Assembly: GCA_965246875.1 (NCBI GenBank)
Contig: CBDFFU010000003.1
Location: 744,001-808,000, forward strand
Direction of reading: 5' to 3'
Origin: DASWYT01 sp965246875
GTDB lineage: Bacteria; Pseudomonadota; Alphaproteobacteria; Micavibrionales; SZUA-601
Length of the DNA stretch: 64,000 bases
Shown: positions 17,617 to 26,414 of the stretch, one piece after another
Layout: every line of letters starts with the position of its first letter
How positions within the stretch are numbered: position 1 is the stretch's first letter
Notes under the pieces: model-generated
The model's database searches: none
What the model was told of the DNA's origin: nothing
What the model saw: only the letters and a program-made list of their open reading frames with translations
Program-made: the position numbers and the translations under genes

Positions 17617-18366
17617 ATGGCCGGTCATTCCAAATTTAAAAACATTCAGCACCGCAAGGGCAAGCAAGACAGCCAACGCGCCAAGCAATTTAACAAGGTT
17701 GCGCGTGAAATAGCGGTGGCTGCCCGGACCGGTGGCGAAGATCCCGGCGGTAATCCACGCCTGCGCGCGGCACTCCAAGCAGGCCGTGCCTGCAACATGC
17801 CGAACGACCGCGTCAACCGCGCCATCAAAAGCGGCAGCTCGAACGATGCCGATAACACCGAAGAAATCCGTTACGAGGCTTATGGCCCACATTGTGTGGC
17901 CTTGATCATCGAAACCCTGACCGATAACCGCCAGCGCACAGCGCCAGAAATCCGTTCCGTTTTGAGTAAAAACGGCGGCTCTTTAGGTGAAAGCAATTCG
18001 GTCTCATTCCAATTTCAACGCTCCGGCCAGATTATTTTTCCATTGACGGTGGGTGACGCTGACGCGGTGTTCACGGCTGCTGTGGAGGCAGGGGCCGATG
18101 ATGTGGAAACGACCGAGGATCAGCATATTGTCACAACCTCGATTGAAAATTTCGCTCTGGCCTTGAACAAACTCATTGATGCGCTGGATGCACCATTGGA
18201 AAGCGGTTTCGTCTGGCAAGCGCATAACGCAATTGTACTAAATGGTGAGCAGGCAACAGCAATCATGAAATTATTGAATGCGCTCGATGACCTGGACGAT
18301 GTGCAGGACGTTTACAGCAATGTCGAATTCGATGCTGATTTTCTGGCACAGCAGGACGCAGCTTGA
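17617..18366 (+). CDS. yebC: YebC/TACO1-family protein
   Basis: The N-terminal signature MAGHSKFKNIQHRKGKQD is that of the YebC/TACO1 family. It is followed by KVAREIAVAARTGGEDPGGNPRLRAA and a C-terminal EFDADFLAQ. The length of 249 is typical. Older literature calls these transcriptional regulators; more recent work links the family to ribosome function on difficult peptides. Its position immediately before ruvC is the common proteobacterial order, and its stop overlaps the ruvC start (TGATG). Confidence 0.93.
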   Translation: MAGHSKFKNIQHRKGKQDSQRAKQFNKVAREIAVAARTGGEDPGGNPRLRAALQAGRACNMPNDRVNRAIKSGSSNDADNTEEIRYEAYGPHCVALIIETLTDNRQRTAPEIRSVLSKNGGSLGESNSVSFQFQRSGQIIFPLTVGDADAVFTAAVEAGADDVETTEDQHIVTTSIENFALALNKLIDALDAPLESGFVWQAHNAIVLNGEQATAIMKLLNALDDLDDVQDVYSNVEFDADFLAQQDAA

Positions 18367-18875
18367 TGACAGATGTCCCTTTACGCATTATCGGGTTTGA
18401 TCCGGGGTTGCGGCATACGGGTTGGGGCATCATCACATCACACGGCGCGCAATTAAAACCGATCGCGGCCGGCGTCATCAATATTCCTGAAAAGCAAACT
18501 CTGGCTGAACGGCTGAAACAATTGCATCTGGAACTGGCCGAGATTTTGACACAATTCAAACCAGATCAGGCGGCTGTTGAAGAAACCTTCAGCAACACAA
18601 ACGCGCAATCGACATTAAAACTCGGCATGGCGCGCGGCATTGTGATGGCCGCACCCGCCTTGTACGGTATCCCTGTCTATGAGTACGCCGCCAACGCGAT
18701 TAAAAAAACCGTTGTCGGTGCCGGTCATGCCGCAAAGGAACAAGTACAAATGATGATCCGCACGTTGTTGCCCACTTTGCCGGTTGATTCCGCCGATGCC
18801 AATGACGCATTGGCTGTGGCCATCTGTCACGCCCATCATCTCCCATCCATTCGCATGAAAGACGCCGCCGCATGA
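18366..18875 (+). CDS. ruvC: Holliday-junction endonuclease RuvC
   Basis: RuvC resolves Holliday junctions during recombination repair. The protein shows the catalytic Asp in IIGFDPGLRHTGWG, Glu in AAVEETFSNTNAQST, and the C-terminal acidic pair in DSADANDALAVAICHAH. I start at ATG 18366 (MTDVPLR), which shares its A with the yebC TGA; a TTG one codon earlier is not needed. It has 169 residues. It overlaps ruvA by 4 bp, giving a tight ruvCAB operon. Confidence 0.95.
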   Translation: MTDVPLRIIGFDPGLRHTGWGIITSHGAQLKPIAAGVINIPEKQTLAERLKQLHLELAEILTQFKPDQAAVEETFSNTNAQSTLKLGMARGIVMAAPALYGIPVYEYAANAIKKTVVGAGHAAKEQVQMMIRTLLPTLPVDSADANDALAVAICHAHHLPSIRMKDAAA

Positions 18876-19537
18876 TCGCCTGGCTTTCCGGTACAATCGT
18901 TGCCACTGGCACAAACTTTATCGTTCTCGATGTGAACGGCGTCGGCTATATGGTGTCGATGTCGCAACGCGCATTGGCACAATTGGGCGGCATCAACACG
19001 CAGCTTACGGTGCATATCGAAACGCAGGTGCGTGAAGATGCCATTACCTTGTTCGGCTTTTCCGATACGATGGAAAAAGAATGGTTCCAGCGCCTGACAA
19101 CGGTGCAGGGTGTTGGCGCACGCATGGCGCTCAATTTATTATCCGTACTGTCACCTGATCAATTGCTGCGCGCCATTATGAGTGATGACAAAGCAGCGCT
19201 AACGCAGGCTGATGGCGTCGGCCCAAAACTGGCGATCCGTCTGTTGACCGAACTTAAAGAACCGGCCAAGAAAATCTTTTTAAATGTCGCCAGCACCGCA
19301 ACATCATCTGGCACAGCAACCGCTTCACCTAAAATCGCAACAACAACAGCTGTTATCGCACAAGACAATAATGTGCAACAACGTGATGCGTTGATCCGTG
19401 AGGCAACATCGGCTCTGGTCAATCTCGGCTATGCACCTTCGGATGCCTTGCAAGCGGTCAGCAAAACGGCCAGTGTCACTGAACATCTGGATCTGACGGC
19501 TTTGATCAAAGCCGGCCTGCAAGAAATGGCGGCATAA
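18872..19537 (+). CDS. ruvA: Holliday-junction branch-migration protein RuvA
   Basis: RuvA binds the four-way junction and loads RuvB. The N-terminal OB domain starts MIAWLSGTIV, with VREDAITLFGF near residue 50. Next come the tandem helix-hairpin-helix motifs VQGVGARMALNLLS and ADGVGPKLAIRLLTELK, then a Thr/Ala-rich flexible linker and a C-terminal RuvB-binding domain (EATSALVNLGYAPSDALQAV). The 221-residue length is normal. ATGA overlap with ruvC. Confidence 0.95.
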   Translation: MIAWLSGTIVATGTNFIVLDVNGVGYMVSMSQRALAQLGGINTQLTVHIETQVREDAITLFGFSDTMEKEWFQRLTTVQGVGARMALNLLSVLSPDQLLRAIMSDDKAALTQADGVGPKLAIRLLTELKEPAKKIFLNVASTATSSGTATASPKIATTTAVIAQDNNVQQRDALIREATSALVNLGYAPSDALQAVSKTASVTEHLDLTALIKAGLQEMAA

Positions 19538-19541
19538 AGAT

Positions 19542-20612
19542 ATGGCCCCGAAAAAACCCGTTTCGAAAATTTTCATGCCAAGCGATGATACAGCGGATGC
19601 ATCTGACAACACGGCATCACGCGTGATTACACCAACTTTTCAAAACAGCGACCAGATCGAAAAGGCTTTACGCCCGCAAACCTTGAGTGATTTCACCGGC
19701 CAACCCAAACTGCGTCAGCAACTCGGTATCTATATCCAAGCGGCCAAACAACGCAAAGAGCCATTGGATCATGTGTTGCTGGCGGGTCCTCCAGGCCTTG
19801 GCAAAACAACGTTGGCCCATATTGTTGCACGGGAAATGGGTGTCGGTTTTCGGGCAACATCTGGCCCGGTCTTAGCCAAAGCCGGTGATCTGGCTGCTAT
19901 TCTCACTAATCTGCAACCGCATGATGTCTTGTTTATCGATGAGATTCACCGTCTCAATGCCACCGTTGAGGAAATTCTCTATCCGGCCATGGAAGACGGC
20001 AAACTGGATTTGATTATCGGCGAAGGGCCAGCGGCGCGGTCCGTGCAGATCGATTTAAACCCGTTTACGCTGGTTGCCGCCACGACACGATCCGGCTTAT
20101 TGACTACACCGTTACGGGAACGGTTCGGCATTCCGCTGCGGCTGGAATTTTATTCTGCGGCTGATTTGCAAAGCATCGTGATGCGCGCCGCGCATTTATT
20201 ACACATGAATTTGACTGCGGATGGTGCCTTGGAAATTGCGAAACGGGCGCGTGGTACACCGCGTGTGGCCGGACGTCTGACCCGCCGTGTGCGCGACATG
20301 GTGAGTGTCGCCGGCCATGAAAAGGCTGGGTGCACAGAGGTTGACGACGCTTTGCTGCAATTGGAAATCGACGCGCGCGGTCTGGACGCCATGGATCGCC
20401 GTTATCTGAAAATCATGGTCGATCATTATGCGGGCGGTCCAGTTGGCATTGAAACACTCGCAACCACACTTGGCGAAGAGCGTGATGTACTGGAAGATGT
20501 CATCGAGCCCTATCTGATCCAGGAAGGGCTCGTGCAGCGCACACCGCGCGGCCGTCAGATTTCAAGTGCGGGCTATGCTTATTTAGGCTTGCCCGCTATT
20601 CTGGGTGATTAG
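19542..20612 (+). CDS. ruvB: Holliday-junction branch-migration ATPase RuvB
   Basis: RuvB is the AAA+ motor of the RuvAB complex. It shows DFTGQPKLRQQL, Walker A LLAGPPGLGKTTLAHI, Walker B VLFIDEIHRL, sensor 1 AATTRSGLLTTPLRERFG, and the C-terminal winged helix ending IQEGLVQRTPRGR. The 356-residue length is usual. The stop codon overlaps by 4 bp the end of the convergent orphan gene at 20609. Confidence 0.96.
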   Translation: MAPKKPVSKIFMPSDDTADASDNTASRVITPTFQNSDQIEKALRPQTLSDFTGQPKLRQQLGIYIQAAKQRKEPLDHVLLAGPPGLGKTTLAHIVAREMGVGFRATSGPVLAKAGDLAAILTNLQPHDVLFIDEIHRLNATVEEILYPAMEDGKLDLIIGEGPAARSVQIDLNPFTLVAATTRSGLLTTPLRERFGIPLRLEFYSAADLQSIVMRAAHLLHMNLTADGALEIAKRARGTPRVAGRLTRRVRDMVSVAGHEKAGCTEVDDALLQLEIDARGLDAMDRRYLKIMVDHYAGGPVGIETLATTLGEERDVLEDVIEPYLIQEGLVQRTPRGRQISSAGYAYLGLPAILGD

Positions 20613-21133
20613 GCTGGGGCAGCACCATTATTCGGGCGGCGATGACCGTAACTTACTTCAGTACGTCTTCGTCGTATTGCTTCTGGATCAATTATTGGCT
20701 TTTCTACATTCAACTTAAGTTGTTTCCCGACGTTGAACGATGGATGGTCTTTATCTAGTCCAATGCTTGCAGCGGTCATTTGTTTTTGGTTGAAAAAAGC
20801 ACTCAACGTTGCTGCCGACACATCGGCTTGTTCTATCGATTTTATGTAACCTATAACGCCACCAATAGCCTCTTTTGTAACAGGATAAATAGCCGTCGGA
20901 TATGGATGAGGTAATGCGAACTTGCCCGATGCCATAGTAGCAATCCGTGGACCATCATTTTCGTATCCAGGTGTTTCTGTGAGATCATAGCCGCTGATTT
21001 GTGTCGCAATCGAAACGGCTCCGGCTGTTTTATTTTCGATGATGTAGGCAATTGTAGCATATGGTCCAACGTCAGGATTTTCTAGTTTGTGAGAAAGCCT
21101 AGCGCCATCAAAGCGTGCAATAATGTAAGTCAT
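20609..21133 (-). CDS. Orphan protein of unknown function, A+T-rich gene
   Basis: I do not recognise this 174-residue protein. It starts MTYIIARFDGARLSHKLENPD at ATG 21133, preceded by a clear GGAGAT ribosome-binding site; the longer open frame to 21196 lacks one. It has no signal peptide or membrane segment. The C-terminus is basic and then Asn/Ala-rich (RRRRTEVSYGHRRPNNG). The pattern GGVIGYIKSIEQADVSAATLSAFF suggests an alpha/beta fold, no more. The gene and its upstream region are distinctly richer in A+T than ruvB beside it, which suggests later acquisition. Confidence 0.6.
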   Translation of the reverse strand: MTYIIARFDGARLSHKLENPDVGPYATIAYIIENKTAGAVSIATQISGYDLTETPGYENDGPRIATMASGKFALPHPYPTAIYPVTKEAIGGVIGYIKSIEQADVSAATLSAFFNQKQMTAASIGLDKDHPSFNVGKQLKLNVEKPIIDPEAIRRRRTEVSYGHRRPNNGAAPA

Positions 21134-21190
21134 ATAAGATCTCCAAAGAATAAAATAAAAGTGACGCCACAGTAATATTATGTTCAAATT

Positions 21191-21196
21191 TGTCAA
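21191..21196 (-). promoter_or_regulatory. Candidate -35 element (TTGACA) of the orphan gene at 20609-21133
   Basis: A perfect TTGACA, preceded by ATA, lies about 58 bp upstream of the start. The best -10 at a suitable distance is a weak TACTGT after 16 bp; TAATAT at 10 bp is too close. The position is a reasonable promoter, but the -10 is not convincing. Confidence 0.35.
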
Positions 21197-21355
21197 TATT
21201 TTTTTTACATTATGACCGGAATAAAAATTTTTTAGTCATAAATATCAAAGTGTAATTATTACAAGACTGTTATCTTTATGCGATTTTTATTACCAGCTGT
21301 TCAGGTTTGAGTGATATACTAAACCTTCATGTTAACAGCTAGAAGGAGACACCTC

Positions 21356-21532
21356 ATGTCACTTAATTCTCAAGGCCGTTTAGCAACATTGATGGCCCGT
21401 AAGGCCCAACTCGAATCCGCTTTGCAACAGGAAAGCCGATCCATCCATCCCGATCATTTGCGTATGACCGCCATTAAAAAGCAAAAGCTGCACATCAAGC
21501 AGGAAATTCTGCAGCTGTCCGAAGCGTCATAA
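21356..21532 (+). CDS. Small DUF465 (YdcH-like) protein
   Basis: This 58-residue, highly charged, helical protein starts MSLNSQGRLATLMARKAQLE. It has the DUF465 pattern: a first helix, HPDHLRMTAIKKQKLHIKQEI, and a short tail. I start at ATG 21356, six bases after AAGGAGACAC; the upstream ATG at 21329 has no such site. The family is common and widespread in alphaproteobacteria, but its function is not established. A strong terminator follows 28 bp after the stop. Confidence 0.85.
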   Translation: MSLNSQGRLATLMARKAQLESALQQESRSIHPDHLRMTAIKKQKLHIKQEILQLSEAS

Positions 21533-21560
21533 TTCGTTTAACTGCTTTTATATCTCAAAC

Positions 21561-21593
21561 AAAAAAGGGTGGCCATTAAAGCCACCCTTTTTT
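21561..21593. terminator. Bidirectional rho-independent terminator
   Basis: AAAAAAGGGTGGC (21561-21573) pairs with GCCACCCTTTTTT (21581-21593) across a 7-base loop. The A run and T run make it effective in both directions. It separates the DUF465 gene from the convergent DUF1013 gene. Confidence 0.9.
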
Positions 21594-21625
21594 AATTCAA
21601 TCAAATGTCATTCAAACAGATCATA

Positions 21626-22315
21626 TTATTCCGCATCATCTTCCGATGCGGCATCATGATCGCCATCATCATTTTCAACCTGGGTGTCAACAGCATCTGT
21701 ATCAGCAACATCTTCTGATACACCATTTGCTTTACGCGCCGCGCGCGCCGCTTTTTTCTCAGCAAGTTCTTTCAGCGCTTCAGCCTTGGCCACAACAGCA
21801 TCCAGATCAGCACGGGAACACAGACCTAATTGCACCGGGTCGCGTGGCTTAATGTTCGCCATGTTTGGCGCGGTCCGGTTGCGAATTTTCAGCACGGTGG
21901 CTTTGGTGGTGCCCAGCAATTTGATGATTTGCGCATCGGTAATGTCCGGGTAGGTCTTTAAAATATACGCAATGCCATCCGGCTTGTCGGCGCGCATGTT
22001 GACCGGCGTGTAACGCGGGCCTTTGGTGCGACGGTCTGGCTGTGGGATATCATTGTCAATAAAGGTCAGGTTTTTCGCCGGATCAATTTCGCACACTTTA
22101 ATATCCTCATCTGTGACGATACCTTGCATCACCGGCGACCGGCCAACGATACTGGCCGCTATATCGCCATCGGCAATCGCCGAGACTTCCAGCATATGCA
22201 AGCCGGTAAAGGCCGCAATCTGGTCAAAAGTCAAAGTTGTATTATCCACCAACCATACGGCAGTTGCCTTAGGCATCAGCGGTGTATGAGACGGGGCTTG
22301 TTTTGTAGCAGCCAT
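21626..22315 (-). CDS. trcR: DUF1013 family protein, TrcR-type cell-cycle transcription factor
   Basis: This is an alphaproteobacterial DUF1013 protein; the Caulobacter member is named TrcR and linked to cell-cycle transcription. The 229 residues hold an N-terminal helical domain (MPKATAVWLVDNTTLTFDQIAAFTGLH), a middle segment with DRRTKGPRYTPVNMRADKPDGIAY, and a helix-turn-helix-like DAQIIKLLGTTKATVLKIRNR. These are followed by a coiled, Ala/Lys-rich segment and a very acidic tail. The middle match to the family is strong; the long acidic tail appears variable. Confidence 0.85.
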   Translation of the reverse strand: MAATKQAPSHTPLMPKATAVWLVDNTTLTFDQIAAFTGLHMLEVSAIADGDIAASIVGRSPVMQGIVTDEDIKVCEIDPAKNLTFIDNDIPQPDRRTKGPRYTPVNMRADKPDGIAYILKTYPDITDAQIIKLLGTTKATVLKIRNRTAPNMANIKPRDPVQLGLCSRADLDAVVAKAEALKELAEKKAARAARKANGVSEDVADTDAVDTQVENDDGDHDAASEDDAE

Positions 22316-22355
22316 GAGAAATCCTTATCGTTCAAAAACAGCGTTTAAATTTGGC

Positions 22356-22408
22356 CTATAGCTTTTGGTACAGCGGAACGTTCTGGGGCCCGCGCCCTTA
22401 AGCTATAG
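22356..22408 (-). promoter_or_regulatory. Inverted-repeat element in the trcR leader region
   Basis: Nine-base arms CTATAGCTT (22356-22364) and AAGCTATAG (22400-22408) enclose a G+C-rich 35-base interior that includes GGGGCCCGCGCCC. It lies 41-93 bp upstream of the trcR start. It could fold as a leader RNA structure or be a protein-binding site. I know no named RNA family with this pattern. Confidence 0.35.
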
Positions 22409-22585
22409 AAATATGAGATAGACTGAGTTTACCGTCTGGAAAAAAGCGATGCAAGGAAAAAGCTGCTTGAGTTAACAGATTACGACATAAATATGTAATT
22501 TCTGCAAAATAACCCTGTTTTAACTTGATTTATATGACATATTAATATAACATCCGACATTCATTGAAACAAGAGTTAATAATTC

Positions 22586-24184
22586 ATGACCAGCTATCAA
22601 ACAAACCCACGTTATTTAAACGAGCAAACTTTGGATCTTTTGCTGCAAACTATCACAAACAATCCGGACCAGCATTGGAATAATATTTTAAAATCTTTAT
22701 CTGACAAAGCCACCCGTACTGATATCAACACTCAAATTGATTCGGCCAGAAAAAAAGTTGCCCCGACACAGCAGTTGATTAAAATAGAGGAGATAGGCAG
22801 CCTTGATCGCCATTTAAATGTGACACCGCATGGTATTGTGAACACTAAATACCCAAAGCCATTCGTCTTGACAGATGAAAGCTTGGCAGTAGCCTTTGCG
22901 GGCCGCGCATTTGCTATGCGATCTCTTGCATTGACCTGTGACAAAACTATGCAGTTGCAAGTATCAGAACTTTCGGAAATCGTCACTGAGGAAAACGCTC
23001 AAGCTCATGTGCCAAAAAAGTCTTTCCGCGTCCATGTTAGTAAATGGGGTTTAAAAGACGAAAAAGAACAACAGGCCATCAATCAAATTCTAAACAAAAG
23101 TCATGATACCGCTATCAGCTATCTGCCAGGCGAAAATGATGCGTTGTTTGTCAAGTATTATTTAGAGCAAGAACGCAAACGGCAACATTTGTTCCAGAGT
23201 GCAACGGATGTACCGGCACAGGCGTCTTTTGAAAATCCTACACCGCTGCAAACAATAGTCCCAATATTATCCGTTGAAACAGTTCGTCCGCTTATTGCCT
23301 TGTCTGGACAAATGACACAAACAGGCAAAAAACCGTTATTGCAAGATGACAGTTTCACGCCAAACGCACGTTTTTATCTCAAAGCCTTCTTACACCAAGC
23401 AGAACATGGAGAATTTTCGATTGATCTCATGTATAATACGGTTGAGGATAGTCTTGGTGTGACTAAGGCAAATCGGGCGCGTGCGTATAATACTGTAAAT
23501 GAATTGCTGGACCTGGGTTACGCCAAAAGAGTACCTAGCAAAGACTCCAGACCACATTATAAATTAATTGCGCCACTTACAAACGATGAAAATGCCTTAG
23601 CAGATTACTTAAGCCTGTATTACAGCGCTGACCCGAATATGACGGGGCGTGTGGAAAAATTATCCAAAAAGCTTGCAGCCGAGCAAAGTGCGTTGAAGCC
23701 ACGTTTAGATTTTACACAAAAGAAAAACTCTGTTATCAGACCAAGCCAAAGATTGATGCCATTTATTAAAGATTTGACGCAATTAAATAATGGCCAAAAT
23801 GAGCACATCACAGTCAAATCTATGACAGGCTTTACTATGACTCTGGGAAAGGATGTGTTGCAGCTACCATGTCAGGTTAAACAGATTGTTTTTGATCAGG
23901 CAAATGGTTCCAGTTTGAGCATTTTACAGTTTGATAAACAAAATCCAATTGTAGTAATAGCAAATACACAATCTTCTCAACAAACAGTGTCACCGGATCA
24001 AACAAGCTTTAATCGGATTGCAGTACAAATGACCGCGCAACGAGTCAATGCTCATACTTCACTGGATGCGTTGTTTCATTATCAGCCGCTTAGCGGCCAG
24101 CGTTACAGCACTAACTGGCAGGATCCGGCACCCCTGCTACAACCGCTGTTAAAAAACATAAAACCGATTTGCCCTAAATCCTAA
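22586..24184 (+). CDS. Orphan protein with a winged-helix-like segment
   Basis: I do not recognise this 532-residue protein. There is no signal peptide or membrane segment. Residues 262-330 (RFYLKAFLHQAEHG ... NRARAYNTVNELLDLGYAKR ... RPHYKLIAP) look like a MarR/replication-initiator-style winged helix: a helix, a recognition helix followed by LLDLGYAKR, then a short beta wing. The remainder is hydrophilic and Gln/Asn-rich. The gene is richer in A+T than its neighbours. The region upstream has a possible promoter, TTGATT, 15 bp, TATAAC (ending near 22550), and only a weak GAG before the ATG. DNA binding is a guess; function unknown. Confidence 0.6.
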   Translation: MTSYQTNPRYLNEQTLDLLLQTITNNPDQHWNNILKSLSDKATRTDINTQIDSARKKVAPTQQLIKIEEIGSLDRHLNVTPHGIVNTKYPKPFVLTDESLAVAFAGRAFAMRSLALTCDKTMQLQVSELSEIVTEENAQAHVPKKSFRVHVSKWGLKDEKEQQAINQILNKSHDTAISYLPGENDALFVKYYLEQERKRQHLFQSATDVPAQASFENPTPLQTIVPILSVETVRPLIALSGQMTQTGKKPLLQDDSFTPNARFYLKAFLHQAEHGEFSIDLMYNTVEDSLGVTKANRARAYNTVNELLDLGYAKRVPSKDSRPHYKLIAPLTNDENALADYLSLYYSADPNMTGRVEKLSKKLAAEQSALKPRLDFTQKKNSVIRPSQRLMPFIKDLTQLNNGQNEHITVKSMTGFTMTLGKDVLQLPCQVKQIVFDQANGSSLSILQFDKQNPIVVIANTQSSQQTVSPDQTSFNRIAVQMTAQRVNAHTSLDALFHYQPLSGQRYSTNWQDPAPLLQPLLKNIKPICPKS

Positions 24185-24285
24185 TTTAACCTCTCGTGCC
24201 GCATAGTGAACGTTAAACATTATTGCACTGAGAGACTGTTATTTCCGCGACTGCGACCCTGTTTACCCTGCTTGGCGGTGTAGCG

Positions 24286-25887
24286 TTGACCTTGTATGGG
24301 GTGAATGTCACGCGCAATGAAGTCATGCAGGCGTTTGGGCCGAAATTGCGCCTGATGATTGAGCGCAGTACGCGCAACCGGTTTCAGGCCTTTGCTGCCG
24401 GTATTATTGTCACATCGCTGACACAAAGTGCGACAGCAACCGCGTTGATGGTGACGTCTTTTGCCGCGCGGGGTTTGATCCCGCTGATGGCCGCATTGGC
24501 GATTTTGCTGGGTGCCGATGTCGGCACGACGATTGTCGCGCAGGTGTTTTCCCTGAAAATTTATGGCATTGCGCCGATTATTATCCTGCTCGGTTTTATC
24601 GGCACACGGTGGAAACCGATCGGCAGTTTGCATCACGGCGCCCATGCCGTCATCGGTTTAGGCTTGATGATGCTGGGCGTTATGACGATTACCAATGCCG
24701 CCACACCGATGGAGCAGGCGCCACTGATCCGTGATATTTTACACGGGCTGGACCAGGATTTAATCATGGCGGCATTGCTGGCGACAATCCTGACTTGGGT
24801 TGCGCATTCGACATTGGCCATTGTGTTGCTGATCATGTCATTTGCCGTCGCTGGCGCGTTGTCACTACCCGCCGCATTTGCCATGGTATTAGGGGCACAT
24901 TGTGGCTCTGCATTAACCCCGTTGCTGCTGCATATCAAAGATGGTGGCACGGCCCGACAGGTTGGCTGGGGCGGGTTTTTCCTGCGGGTGATGGTCACGG
25001 TCGCGTTGTTACCGGCAGTCCCCATGATGATGGAATTTGCTGATCATTTCGGCGTTGATCCAGCCCGTCAGGTCGTTAATTTTCACACAGCCTTGAGTTT
25101 GCTGCGCGCTGTGATTTTCCTGCCGATTGTCGGACTGGTCGCCTATGGCCTGCAAAAATTATTGCCGGTTCAAACCAATGCTAAAAATCCGGCACATGCC
25201 GCTTATCTGCACGAAAACGACATGATGCACCCCAGCCGTGCCTTGGCAGGTGCCGCGCGTGAAACGGCACGTCTGGGCGATCTGGTGCAACAGATGCTGC
25301 AGGACAGCCTGACTATCTTTCAGCACAATGATGAAAAAGCGATTTTTGATTTGCAGCAACGTGACAATGCGGTCGATAAATTGTATGAGCAAATCAAATT
25401 TTACCTCATCAAATTATCGCGCAGCCCGCTAACCACAGCTGAAGCGCAGCAACAACTCGATATGTTGATGTTTGCAACTGATCTTGAACACAGCGGTGAT
25501 ATCATCGTCAAAAGCCTGTGCGTGATGGCCGAGAAGAAACGCCGCGAAAATCTCAGCTTCTCAAAGGAAGGCTGGGAAGAGATCAGTTTTTTTCACCAGG
25601 CCGTACTGGAAAATTTCCGCCTGGCGCTGCACGTCTTTACTGCGCAGCACGTTGATCTGGCACGGCAATTGGTGGCGCAAAAGGAAGATTTGCAAAAAGA
25701 CACACATGCCACATCCGGTTCGCATTTTGCGCGCATCCGGTCTGGGCAACTGGAAAGTGTGCGCTCCAGCAGTCTGCATTTGGATATCATTCGCGATTTG
25801 CGCCGGATCAACAGCCATGCGACCAGCATCGCCTATATGATTTTAAACAATCATGGCGATCTGCAAAGCCGGATCAAGACGACTTAG
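24286..25887 (+). CDS. Na/Pi cotransporter family protein with C-terminal PhoU-like domain
   Basis: This membrane protein of the NptA/YjbB type has two inverted repeats with the QS motif (TSLTQSATATALM, then WVAHSTLAIVLL) and many hydrophobic helices to about residue 300. It ends in a soluble PhoU-like helical domain (ETARLGDLVQQMLQDS...). It likely moves phosphate with sodium. Start is a problem: the hydrophobic first helix (TATLFTLLGGVALTLYG) begins upstream of TTG 24286, and the frame is open back to 24232 with no ATG, GTG or TTG there. The true start is uncertain: a non-standard codon, or an error upstream. The gene overlaps bamF at its 3' end by 4 bp, convergently. Confidence 0.82.
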   Translation: MTLYGVNVTRNEVMQAFGPKLRLMIERSTRNRFQAFAAGIIVTSLTQSATATALMVTSFAARGLIPLMAALAILLGADVGTTIVAQVFSLKIYGIAPIIILLGFIGTRWKPIGSLHHGAHAVIGLGLMMLGVMTITNAATPMEQAPLIRDILHGLDQDLIMAALLATILTWVAHSTLAIVLLIMSFAVAGALSLPAAFAMVLGAHCGSALTPLLLHIKDGGTARQVGWGGFFLRVMVTVALLPAVPMMMEFADHFGVDPARQVVNFHTALSLLRAVIFLPIVGLVAYGLQKLLPVQTNAKNPAHAAYLHENDMMHPSRALAGAARETARLGDLVQQMLQDSLTIFQHNDEKAIFDLQQRDNAVDKLYEQIKFYLIKLSRSPLTTAEAQQQLDMLMFATDLEHSGDIIVKSLCVMAEKKRRENLSFSKEGWEEISFFHQAVLENFRLALHVFTAQHVDLARQLVAQKEDLQKDTHATSGSHFARIRSGQLESVRSSSLHLDIIRDLRRINSHATSIAYMILNNHGDLQSRIKTT

Positions 25888-26414
25888 TTTTGTGGTGCGC
25901 TTGTTTTTGTCGCTGCAACCGGTTGCGGTGCCTTAATATTTTTCTGCTGCAAACGCTTGGCTTCATCTGCCGCATTCAAGGCTTTGCCTTGTTCGCTTGA
26001 ACCGGTCAGGCCCAGTTTTTCCATGACCGGTTTATTCTGGTCAACATTCAAATTTTTCTGTTGCGTCAATTCGGTGCGAATATTCGGGTCGGCACTTGTT
26101 GCACCCGCTTTATTCAGTAATGCGTTTTCCCCGCTGCTCACACCGGGCAAGGCTTTGGCGGCATTTGGCTCGGAACGCAAAACCAGACCACGCGCCGTAT
26201 TAACCGGTGTACTTTCCTGCGGACGGTCAGCCCCCGGCTTTGGCGGTACGAGATCGTAATTGGGCGGCAAGGTGAGGGGTGCGCGTTCGACAACCGCAAA
26301 CTCGTCCGGTGTATTGCGCTGCAGGCCCAAGGTCTTTTTAATGCCCTGACTACAGCCGCTCAACATCACTATTGCTGTCAAGGCGACGCAGACAGGTGTA
26401 AAAGCTTTTATCAT
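25884..26414 (-). CDS. bamF: BamF-type lipoprotein (DUF3035)
   Basis: This lipoprotein has a signal peptide and lipobox LSGC (Cys21). The DUF3035 core follows: KTLGLQRNTPDEFAVVERAPLTLPPNYDL. BamF is an alphaproteobacterial accessory subunit of the BAM outer-membrane protein assembly machine. The remainder is Pro/Ala/Gln-rich and probably disordered. It overlaps lspA by 4 bp (ATGA), which is its conserved context. lspA encodes the peptidase that would process its own lipobox. Confidence 0.86.
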   Translation of the reverse strand: MIKAFTPVCVALTAIVMLSGCSQGIKKTLGLQRNTPDEFAVVERAPLTLPPNYDLVPPKPGADRPQESTPVNTARGLVLRSEPNAAKALPGVSSGENALLNKAGATSADPNIRTELTQQKNLNVDQNKPVMEKLGLTGSSEQGKALNAADEAKRLQQKNIKAPQPVAATKTSAPQN

